Shown here: piece by piece, positions 1 to 5,047 of the stretch
Layout: every line of letters starts with the position of its first letter
Numbering within the stretch: position 1 is the stretch's first letter
NCBI GenBank assembly: GCA_023663505.1
Contig: JAMPHH010000100.1
Span: 1 to 5,565, forward strand
Length of the DNA: 5,565 nucleotides
Origin: Muribaculum sp.
GTDB taxonomy: Bacteria > Bacillota > Clostridia > Lachnospirales > Lachnospiraceae
Reading direction: 5' to 3'
The notes under the pieces: model-generated
Databases searched by the model: none
Seen by the model: only the letters and a program-made list of their open reading frames with translations
What the model was told of the DNA's origin: nothing
Position numbers and translations under genes: made by a program

Positions 1-63
1 ACTCTTGGCAATTATGAAGGAATCAAAGTTGTCAATGTAGCGGATTGGCTGCTTGAAAAATGA
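1..63 (+). CDS. C-terminal end of an upstream protein (partial), function not determined
   Basis: Frame 1 is open from the window edge and gives 20 codons ending in ...GIKVVNVADWLLEK before TGA at 61-63. The residue mix (a YEGI(K)VV strand followed by an amphipathic WLLEK end) reads like a genuine globular C-terminus. A 'Y-x-G-I-x-(I/V)-(V/L)-x-x-x-x-(F/L)L' ending is reminiscent of PIN-family toxin/ribonuclease C-termini, but 20 residues are too few to assign a family, and that suggestion is only inference. The 137-base gap with its own promoter suggests that the next gene is not simply read through from this one. Confidence 0.5.
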   Translation, partial: TLGNYEGIKVVNVADWLLEK

Positions 64-109
64 ATATTGTGCAGAAGGAGCGCACACTCAAGCTTACTCA
101 GAGACTAAG

Positions 110-145
110 TAATATTTGACAACAATATTAGGAAAGAAGTAAACT
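110..145 (+). promoter_or_regulatory. Candidate sigma-70/sigma-A promoter with overlapping inverted repeat
   Basis: A consensus -35 box TTGACA lies at 116-121. After an 18-base spacer comes TAAACT (140-145), a 4/6 match to TATAAT. Transcription would begin near 152, leaving a leader of about 50 bases before the TTG start at 201. The -35 box sits in a perfect inverted repeat, TAATATT-N7-AATATTA (110-130), so a dimeric repressor bound there would occlude RNA polymerase. The -35 is convincing and the -10 mediocre; the operator role is inference from position and symmetry. Confidence 0.45.
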
Positions 146-184
146 TAAGGAAATAAAGTTTATTGCCATGTGTGATGCGCTGTC

Positions 185-203
185 AAAGGAGGATTGAGGC
201 TTG
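185..203 (+). promoter_or_regulatory. Ribosome binding site fixing a TTG start
   Basis: AAAGGAGG at 185-192 is a near-perfect Shine-Dalgarno sequence and lies 8 bases before TTG at 201-203. An in-frame TGA at 195-197 rules out any earlier start, and the next in-frame Met comes only at residue 82, after methyltransferase motif I. The TTG is therefore the only start consistent with the domain. Confidence 0.85.
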
Positions 204-812
204 GGAGAGGCGGATTTCGGGAAGGTTGGAGATACACTTGCTTATTATGAGAGGAATGCGGAGCAGTTTGCAAAGGGGACTGTGTCGGTAGATTTTGCAG
301 AGACACAGAACCGCTTTCTGGACAAGCTGGAAGCGGGGAGCCTGATTCTGGATTTTGGTTGTGGTTCCGGCCGCGACACGAAATATTTTCTGGAGCGGGG
401 ATACCGTGTGGAGGCCATAGACGGTTCGACCGAGCTGTGCAGGATGGCGAGCGCATATACGGGAGTCGAAGTGCGGCGGATGCTTTTTCAGGAATTGTCC
501 GCCGTGGATACCTATGACGGGATCTGGGCATGCTCGTCCATCCTGCATCTTCCGGCGGCGGAGCTTCGGGACGTGATGGGGAAGATGGCAGCGGCGCTGA
601 AAACGCGGGGGATTATCTACACGTCGTTTAAGTATGGGACATTTGCGGGGGAGCGAAACGGCAGGTTTTTTACGGATATGACGGAGAAGCGGTTTGCGGA
701 GTTCCTAAAGGGAATCAAGGGATTGGTGACGGAGGAACAGTGGGTGAGCGGGGACGCGCGGCCGGAGAGGAGCGGGGAGAGATGGTTGAATTTAATCATG
801 CGGAAAGAATAG
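201..812 (+). CDS. Small class I SAM-dependent methyltransferase
   Basis: The 203-residue product is a Rossmann-fold class I methyltransferase of the Methyltransf_11/25 type. Motif I, LDFGCGSGRDT, is at residues 50-60 and binds S-adenosylmethionine. The acidic post-I residue that contacts the ribose is D74 in EAID. A motif IV-like strand, YDGIWACSSILHL, spans 105-117, and the C-terminal beta hairpin is around GRFFTDM (154-160) and ERWLNLIMRK. Length is normal for a stand-alone domain, so it is probably complete and cytosolic. It has no (D/N)PPY motif and no target-recognition domain, so the sequence does not suggest a DNA adenine or N4-cytosine methyltransferase; the substrate cannot be read from it (small molecule, protein or nucleic acid remain possible). 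The helicase-nuclease gene starts inside its last codons, implying co-expression and a shared task. Confidence 0.88.
   Translation: MGEADFGKVGDTLAYYERNAEQFAKGTVSVDFAETQNRFLDKLEAGSLILDFGCGSGRDTKYFLERGYRVEAIDGSTELCRMASAYTGVEVRRMLFQELSAVDTYDGIWACSSILHLPAAELRDVMGKMAAALKTRGIIYTSFKYGTFAGERNGRFFTDMTEKRFAEFLKGIKGLVTEEQWVSGDARPERSGERWLNLIMRKE
766..784 (+). promoter_or_regulatory. Internal ribosome binding site and start of the helicase gene inside the methyltransferase gene
   Basis: AGAGGAG at 766-772 lies 9 bases before ATG 782, while the methyltransferase stop TAG is at 810-812. An upstream in-frame GTG at 740 has GGAGG at 731-735, only 4 bases away, and would add 14 residues of Arg/Glu/Gly-rich sequence that merely re-reads the methyltransferase C-terminus. 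ATG 782 is preferred. Confidence 0.7.
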
Positions 813-3262
813 AAGCCGACGGAGTGCAGATAGAATTCACCAATGTGATGACCGGTGATAAAAACAAGAGCCGTTTTTTGTATTATCAGCTCAGGGAGAG
901 CATGTTAAGGGCAAAGCAAATTGATATTATTGTCTCTTTTCTGATGGAGTCCGGCGTGCGGATGATTCTGAATGATCTGAGGGCGGCTTTGGATCGCGGT
1001 GTTCAGGTCAGAATTCTCACTGGCAATTATCTGGGAATCACGCAGCCTTCGGCACTCTGGCTTATCAAAAAGGAGTTGGAGGACAGGGTGGACCTGAGAT
1101 TCTACAGTGATAAAAAGCGTTCTTTTCACCCAAAGTCCTATATTTTTCATTATGAGAACAAGGGGGAAATCTATATCGGGTCTTCCAATGTTTCCAAAAG
1201 TGCGATGACAGCAGGCATTGAGTGGAATTACCGTTTCAGCAGTTTGGCGGATAAAAAGCACTTTGATCTGTTCTATGAAACGTTTCTGGATTTGTTCGAG
1301 AATCATTCCATTATAATTGACCATGCGGAACTGACCAAGTATTCCAAGAATTGGCATAAGCCTGCTGTGGCGAAGGATCTTGCGAGGTATGATGAGCCGG
1401 AGGACGCTGCGAACGGCAAGGTGGAAGCGTTGTTTCAGCCCAGAGGAGCGCAGATCGAAGCATTATATGCTTTGGAGGACAGCAGGACAGAAGGGGCTGT
1501 AAAGGGATTGATCCATGCGGCGACGGGCGTGGGCAAGACCTATCTGGCGGCATTCGATTCCGCTAAATATGAGCGCGTGCTGTTTGTGGCACATCGGGAG
1601 GAGATTCTGCAACAGGCGGCGGTGGCCTTTCGGAATGTGCGGCAGTCCGATGATTATGGATTTTTTAACGGAAAACAAAAGGATACGGACAAAGCGGTCA
1701 TCTTCGCGTCGGTGGCTGCCCTTGGCAGGAGCGAGTATCTGACAGAGCGGTATTTTGCGCGGGATTATTTTGATTATGTGGTAATCGACGAGTTTCACCA
1801 TGCGGTCACGGACAGATATCAACGGATCGCCAATTATTTCAGACCACGGTTTCTGTTGGGACTTACCGCCACGCCGGAGAGAATGGACGGTAAAAATATT
1901 TTCGAGCTCTGCGATTATAATGTGCCCTATGAGATTTCCCTACAGGAAGCAATCAATAAAGGGGTGTTGGTTCCTTTTCGGTATTATGGGATCTATGACG
2001 AGACGGATTACTCCTCCCTGCACCTTGTGAAAGGGCATTATGACGAGAAGGAGTTGAACGAGACTTATATCGGTAATGTGAAGCGATATGACTTGATTTA
2101 CAAATTCTATAAGAAGTACCATTCGAAGCGGGCGTTGGGCTTCTGCTGTTCCAGACAACATGCGGAGGAGATGGCGAGGGAGTTCTGTAAAAGAGGGATC
2201 GAGGCGGTAGCGGTATACAGCAATGCGGACGGCGAGTTCTCCGAAGACAGGGACAAGGCGATTCGGAGGCTGAAAAATCAAGAGATCAAGGTTATCTTTT
2301 CCGTGGATATGTTCAATGAGGGCGTGGATATCGCGGAATTGGATATGGTGATGTTCCTGCGTCCGACGGAATCACCTATTGTATTCCTGCAGCAGCTGGG
2401 GCGGGGACTTCGCACCGCCAAAGGAAAGGAATATCTGAACGTATTGGACTTCATCGGTAATTATGAGAAGGCGGGACGGGCACCGTTTCTCTTAAGCGGC
2501 AGGAATTGCGTGGGCGACAGAGGTGCGTATGACTATTATGATCTGGAATATCCCGACGACTGTATTGTGGATTTCGATATGCGGCTGGTCGATCTGTTCA
2601 GAGAGATGGAGAAGAAATATTTGTCCGTCAAGGAGCGCATCAGGCGTGAGTATTACAGGGTAAAAGAGCAGTTGGACGGAAAAGTGCCCACAAGGATGGA
2701 ATTGTTTACTTATATGGAGGACGATCTCTATGAGTATTGCGTGAAGCATTCCAATGAGAATCCGTTTCGGAGGTATCTGGATTTCTTATATGAGCTGCGG
2801 GAGCTGTCCGAGGACGAAGAGATTCTGTATTCCGGTTTGGGAAGGGAATTTATATCTCTGATCGAGACGACGGATATGCAGAAGGTTTATAAGATGCCTG
2901 TTCTCTATAGCCTGTATAACGAGGGAGCCGTCCGTTTGGCGGTCACGGACGAGGAGGTGCTTCAGAGTTGGAAGGCGTTCTTTGATACGGGGACGAATTG
3001 GAAGGATTTTGCGCCCGACATGTCGTATGAGGATTATAGGAAAATGACGGACAAACAGCATTTGAACAAGGCGAAGACGATGCCGATCAGGTTTTTGAAA
3101 GCATCGGGAAAAGGATTCTTTGTGGATAAGGAGGGGTATGCGCTGGCAATCAGGGAGGAGCTTGAGGATGTTGTGGGGAGTGAGGCGTTTGCGAGACAGA
3201 TGAAGGATGTTTTGGAGTATCGGACGATGGAGTATTATCGGAGACGGTATGTGGGAGGGTGA
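782..3262 (+). CDS. PLD-like nuclease / SF2 helicase fusion protein
   Basis: The product is 826 residues from ATG 782. Residues 45-155 form a PLDc_2-type domain with H116-x-K118, then GSSN (133-136) and E147: a single HKD-like half-site, as in PLD nucleases that dimerise to build one active site. Residues 217-560 are an SF2 helicase: Q-motif-like FQPRGAQ (218-224), Walker A AATGVGKT (246-253), Ia LFVAHREE, Walker B DEFHH (336-340), TAT (362-364), motif IV near GFCCSRQH (453-460), motif V FNEGVDI (511-517) and VI QQLGRGLR (537-544). All core motifs look intact, so ATPase/translocase activity on nucleic acid is expected. Residues from about 575 to 826 match no domain I can name. ATG 782 is preceded by AGAGGAG (766-772), 9 bases away, and overlaps the methyltransferase gene by 31 bases, suggesting translational coupling. 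The architecture suits defence or DNA processing, but that role is inferred. Confidence 0.9.
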   Translation: MVEFNHAERIEADGVQIEFTNVMTGDKNKSRFLYYQLRESMLRAKQIDIIVSFLMESGVRMILNDLRAALDRGVQVRILTGNYLGITQPSALWLIKKELEDRVDLRFYSDKKRSFHPKSYIFHYENKGEIYIGSSNVSKSAMTAGIEWNYRFSSLADKKHFDLFYETFLDLFENHSIIIDHAELTKYSKNWHKPAVAKDLARYDEPEDAANGKVEALFQPRGAQIEALYALEDSRTEGAVKGLIHAATGVGKTYLAAFDSAKYERVLFVAHREEILQQAAVAFRNVRQSDDYGFFNGKQKDTDKAVIFASVAALGRSEYLTERYFARDYFDYVVIDEFHHAVTDRYQRIANYFRPRFLLGLTATPERMDGKNIFELCDYNVPYEISLQEAINKGVLVPFRYYGIYDETDYSSLHLVKGHYDEKELNETYIGNVKRYDLIYKFYKKYHSKRALGFCCSRQHAEEMAREFCKRGIEAVAVYSNADGEFSEDRDKAIRRLKNQEIKVIFSVDMFNEGVDIAELDMVMFLRPTESPIVFLQQLGRGLRTAKGKEYLNVLDFIGNYEKAGRAPFLLSGRNCVGDRGAYDYYDLEYPDDCIVDFDMRLVDLFREMEKKYLSVKERIRREYYRVKEQLDGKVPTRMELFTYMEDDLYEYCVKHSNENPFRRYLDFLYELRELSEDEEILYSGLGREFISLIETTDMQKVYKMPVLYSLYNEGAVRLAVTDEEVLQSWKAFFDTGTNWKDFAPDMSYEDYRKMTDKQHLNKAKTMPIRFLKASGKGFFVDKEGYALAIREELEDVVGSEAFARQMKDVLEYRTMEYYRRRYVGG

Positions 3263-3453
3263 ATAGTATAGAGGATTCATGTATACTCGACCTTATTGAT
3301 TTTTGATGTAAAGATAAATTTAAAACTTAAATCACAATTTTATATCATGCAAATATCTTAGTAGTTAGGTGTTGGTGGTGATTGTAAAATTGTTGTATTT
3401 GTTAGAGTTTCCTGTAAAAATGAAAGAACTCCAAAAAGGTTTTGTTCATTCTT
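3263..3453. other. A/T-rich spacer with no supported gene
   Basis: No reading frame of useful length and no ribosome binding site is visible in this spacer after the helicase stop. A weak AGTATA/TATACT inverted repeat (3265-3270 with 3282-3287) lies just after the stop, but it has no G/C stem and no T-run, so the operon's terminator is not evident. The base composition is clearly lower in G+C than the operon, consistent with a junction between two unrelated segments. Confidence 0.5.
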
Positions 3454-3535
3454 GTGGCGCGCTCAATGACGCACACTTCTAACGGGTGAAAGTCCCCAGT
3501 CCGCCCTAGTTGTGGGAAGGACACAGCCACGGAAA
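3454..3535 (+). mobile_element. Probable 5' fragment of a group II intron (domain I start), truncated
   Basis: The stretch begins GTGGCGCG, similar to the GTGYG 5' end of bacterial group II introns. It continues with a CGCAC segment (3470-3474) able to pair back to that end, then CTAACGGGTGAAAGTCCC (3479-3496), a string I associate with the start of domain I in bacterial intron RNAs, and GTGGGAAGG...CAGCCACGG (3512-3532). After about 3535 the similarity stops. There is no intron-encoded reverse transcriptase/maturase and no domain V hairpin before the next gene, so it is a dead 5' remnant. The identification rests on remembered sequence resemblance; a covariance-model search would settle it. 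Confidence 0.5.
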
Positions 3536-3733
3536 ACTCATGAAATCCTTCCGTCAGTATCTTATTAACTTTCTTTATTTCAAAAATGAGGTTGGCTAGG
3601 GTTAATGTCTTTCCACTGAAGTTTTGTACCTTTTAATAAACTGTTTTCTATAGAGGAGACATTGTCCGGTAAGACAGGAAATATTTGAAATAACGGAATC
3701 ATTCATCTGAATCAATTCCCACATTTACGTTGA
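3536..3733. other. Unassigned spacer between intron fragment and coding relic
   Basis: About 200 A/T-rich bases with only very short frames. The longest with an ATG (3540, 19 codons, stop at 3597-3599) has no convincing ribosome binding site. GAGGAG at 3653-3658 is followed by an open frame of only a few codons. In the frame of the downstream relic, the codons before the TGA at 3731-3733 read plausibly as protein, which may mean the relic once extended upstream. Confidence 0.35.
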
Positions 3734-3959
3734 TGGAAGTTTCTGAACGCACTAGATAAGGGAATGTATGACTTCATGCGATTCCGTGTTCAAAAAATAC
3801 TTCAAAAAGACTATAGTGCGGCAAATATGAGAGAATACCTGATAATGGGCAATGATGATTTATCTGCTTTGCCTTTAACAACGATGCGAACAGTCGATTG
3901 AGAAAGCTTATAATCGGACAAAAGAAACGGATGGTGGGCGAAAATTATTCCTGAACAGT
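3734..3959 (+). pseudogene. Frameshifted coding relic, family not recognised
   Basis: From 3734 a protein-like frame runs to TGA at 3899-3901. It includes ALDKGMYDFMRFRVQKIL and, further on, MREYLIMGNDDLSALPL, a hydrophilic, helix-rich sequence unlike random translation. After the stop, the +1 frame from 3891 continues sensibly as SIEKAYNRTKETDGGRKLFLN, as if one base had been gained or two lost near 3890. The internal ATG 3764 has AAGGGA directly abutting it with no spacer, so it is not a credible start. The relic runs into the 3' end of the convergent Fic fragment, where a rearrangement probably cut it. I do not recognise the family; the setting suggests cargo of a lost mobile element. Confidence 0.4.
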
Positions 3960-4438
3960 GTCGGCACGGACATAATAGGTGTTTCTGCCTGAACCGTATT
4001 TTAAGATAAGCCCCTCCTCGGTCAGTTTTTTGATTGCACCAAGGGCTGCGCTTCGTCCTATGCTTGGACAGGCAGAGATGACTTCGGCTCCGGTCATTTT
4101 TCCGATTTTGCCCATCATATAGGCTTTCACTACATCATAAGCGGTGCTTCTCGTGCCTTTCCCGTTCATCATGCCGACACGTTCTTCAAATTCCACATAA
4201 CAGGCAAGCACCATTTGCAGCATATACTTGATAAATGGCGTTGGATCGTTAGTTTCTTCGTGCCAGCCGATGTCGGATTGTGCAAGCATATCATAATAAG
4301 CGTCCTTTGTTTTTTCAATTTGCTTCTCAACACTGATATACTTGCCGACTTCGTATCCGTTTTGATAGAGCAACAGCAAGGTCAGCAGCCTGCTCATGCG
4401 CCCGTTGCCGTCACAACTTTGAACACAAGTCAAAGACT
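3945..4438 (-). pseudogene. Fic-family protein, C-terminal half only, catalytic motif damaged
   Basis: Fic proteins transfer AMP or related groups from nucleotides to target proteins through a HPFx(D/E)GNGR loop. Here the frame opens just after an in-frame TAG (4437-4439) with S-L-T-C-V-Q-S-C and then DGNGRMSRLLTLLLLYQ, matching the Fic motif and its following helix, but the H-P-F positions read Q-S-C with one residue fewer, and the preceding 150-200 residues are missing. Downstream the rest is well preserved: a YISVEKQIEKTKDAYYDML helix, then a winged-helix-like C-terminal domain (VISACPSIGRSAALGAIKKL, GLILKYGSGRNTYYV), usual for stand-alone Fic proteins, ending at TAA 3947-3945. Without the catalytic histidine and N-terminal half it should be inactive. 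The good state of the remainder argues for recent loss. Confidence 0.85.
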
Positions 4439-4633
4439 ATTTTCAATTTCTTCACATATGCTCATTTCCGTAAAATCATCTTGACTGTTTGTAAACCCCC
4501 TTCTTAAATAATCGGTTCCGCCATCTACAGAACAACAGCCACATTTACAGCTTACAAAATCATGTCTATATGTTGATTCAATAATGTCTCCGCACAAATT
4601 ACATTTGATCATATTTTTAACTATCTTTTGCAA
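4430..4633 (-). CDS. Small zinc-ribbon protein (DUF7695-like)
   Basis: A 67-residue protein from TTG 4633. C11-x2-C14 (CNLCGD) and C29-x-C31 (CKCGCC) form a likely zinc ribbon, flanked by IIESTYRHDFVSC and VDGGTDYLRR. The CxxCGDIIES...RHDFV.C.CG...VDGG pattern is one I associate with small bacterial proteins annotated as DUF7695, whose function is unknown to me. It has no signal peptide or membrane segment, so it should be cytosolic. AAAGG (4648-4644) lies 10 bases before TTG 4633; ATG 4612 is an alternative start that would remove seven residues but has a weak ribosome binding site. The stop TGA (4432-4430) overlaps the first codons of the Fic relic, so its last residues may derive from the junction. 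Confidence 0.7.
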   Translation of the reverse strand: MQKIVKNMIKCNLCGDIIESTYRHDFVSCKCGCCSVDGGTDYLRRGFTNSQDDFTEMSICEEIENSL

Positions 4634-4665
4634 CTTCTCACCGCCTTTATACTTGTATATTACTT

Positions 4666-4709
4666 ATCATATCACACTCACACCAAAATTACCATTACAG
4701 ACGAATGGT
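4666..4709 (-). promoter_or_regulatory. Candidate extended -10 promoter and overlapping inverted repeat for the zinc-ribbon gene
   Basis: On the - strand, TGATATGAT (4674-4666) is an extended -10 element with a 5/6 hexamer. Seventeen bases upstream lies a weak -35, TGGTAA (4694-4689). Transcription would start near 4659, about 26 bases before the TTG start. The -35 lies within the inverted repeat ACCATT-N7-AATGGT (4691-4709), extendable by three pairs with one wobble, which could be an operator. All of this is pattern matching. Confidence 0.4.
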
Positions 4710-4737
4710 GATAAATTATTTTTTCTGTTCCCTTTCC

Positions 4738-4777
4738 CTTCCTTTACCTCTTTTGCGGGTAAGAGGAAGAAAGGAAG
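4738..4777. repeat. Strand-biased purine/pyrimidine inverted repeat
   Basis: CTTCCTTT (4738-4745) pairs with AAAGGAAG (4770-4777), and CCTCTT (4747-4752) pairs with AAGAGG (4761-4766), around an 8-base loop. A 1-versus-3-base internal bulge separates the two stems. One arm is almost pure pyrimidine and the other almost pure purine, and no T-run follows, so it does not look like a normal terminator. Its role is unknown. Confidence 0.55.
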
Positions 4778-4822
4778 ATAAAAGGACTTTCAAAAGAATC
4801 ATTAAAATCGGAATGAATGAAA

Positions 4823-4841
4823 TGAGGGCCTACAGCCCTCA
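4823..4841. repeat. Short G/C-rich hairpin
   Basis: TGAGGGC-N5-GCCCTCA (4823-4829 with 4835-4841) is a perfect 7-bp stem with a 5-base loop. It is followed by AACTCCCTG rather than a T-run, so termination is unlikely. It stands 13 bases before the much larger hairpin at 4854-4904, suggesting a structured non-coding element rather than chance. Confidence 0.5.
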
Positions 4842-4853
4842 AACTCCCTGTGG

Positions 4854-4904
4854 ACTTGTCATAAAAACAGATGCTAAAAGCGTGCATCTGTTTTTATGGC
4901 AAGT
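4854..4904. terminator. Long near-perfect hairpin, bidirectional terminator-like
   Basis: Arms 4854-4874 and 4884-4904 pair over 21 positions with a single G-U wobble and a 9-base loop (4875-4883). The inner CAGATGC/GCATCTG stem is followed by TTTTTAT on each strand, the layout of a bidirectional intrinsic terminator. The outer ACTTG/CAAGT pairs make the structure longer than termination needs, so a second role (for example a processing, transfer-origin or recombination site) is possible but unproven. Confidence 0.6.
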
Positions 4905-4982
4905 TTAAGAGGAAGACCGTTTTCATTTTCCGTTTGAGGCAGTCTGTCCTCCTCCTAAGAAAATATAATCAACATAGTACCC

Positions 4983-5033
4983 CAACAAAAAAGAACTGCC
5001 CTGCTTTTTACAGCAAGACAGTCTTTTTTGTTG
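4983..5033. terminator. Intrinsic terminator of the secreted-protein gene (bidirectional form)
   Basis: Arm 4983-4998 pairs with 5019-5033 over 15 positions with one bulged A; the arms carry A6 and T6 tracts on opposite sides of a GACTG/CAGT(T)C core, and an inner TGCT/AGCA pair (5002-5005 with 5012-5015) closes the loop. On the - strand it begins about 15 bases past the stop codon at 5048 and ends in a T-run, as expected for Rho-independent termination of that gene. The symmetric A/T tracts mean it could also stop + strand transcripts. Confidence 0.75.
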
Positions 5034-5047
5034 ACGGAGTGAGCGAG

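Larger units (their letters stand above)
4634..5047. other. Gene-free structured intergenic region
   Basis: Between the divergent-facing 5' end of the zinc-ribbon gene and the 3' end of the secreted-protein gene lie about 410 bases with no credible gene. The + strand frames here read Phe/Leu/Lys-rich nonsense through hairpin arms and have no ribosome binding site. The stretch holds the candidate promoter and four inverted repeats listed separately, an unusually high density for 400 bases. Confidence 0.6.

Noticed and set aside
740..781. GTG at 740 as the helicase start
   Set aside because: The GGAGG is only 4 bases away, and the added 14 residues merely re-read the end of the methyltransferase gene; ATG 782 has a better-spaced AGAGGAG.
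905..2281. Several long reading frames on the - strand opposite the helicase gene
   Set aside because: They lack ribosome binding sites and read as low-quality protein (His/Pro/Ile-rich), as expected opposite a conserved gene with intact motifs.
201..3262. Calling the operon a classical restriction-modification system
   Set aside because: No (D/N)PPY motif, no target-recognition domain and no specificity subunit are visible; the label would go beyond the sequence.
3265..3287. AGTATA/TATACT repeat as the operon terminator
   Set aside because: The stem is six A/T-rich pairs with no T-run after it, too weak to support.
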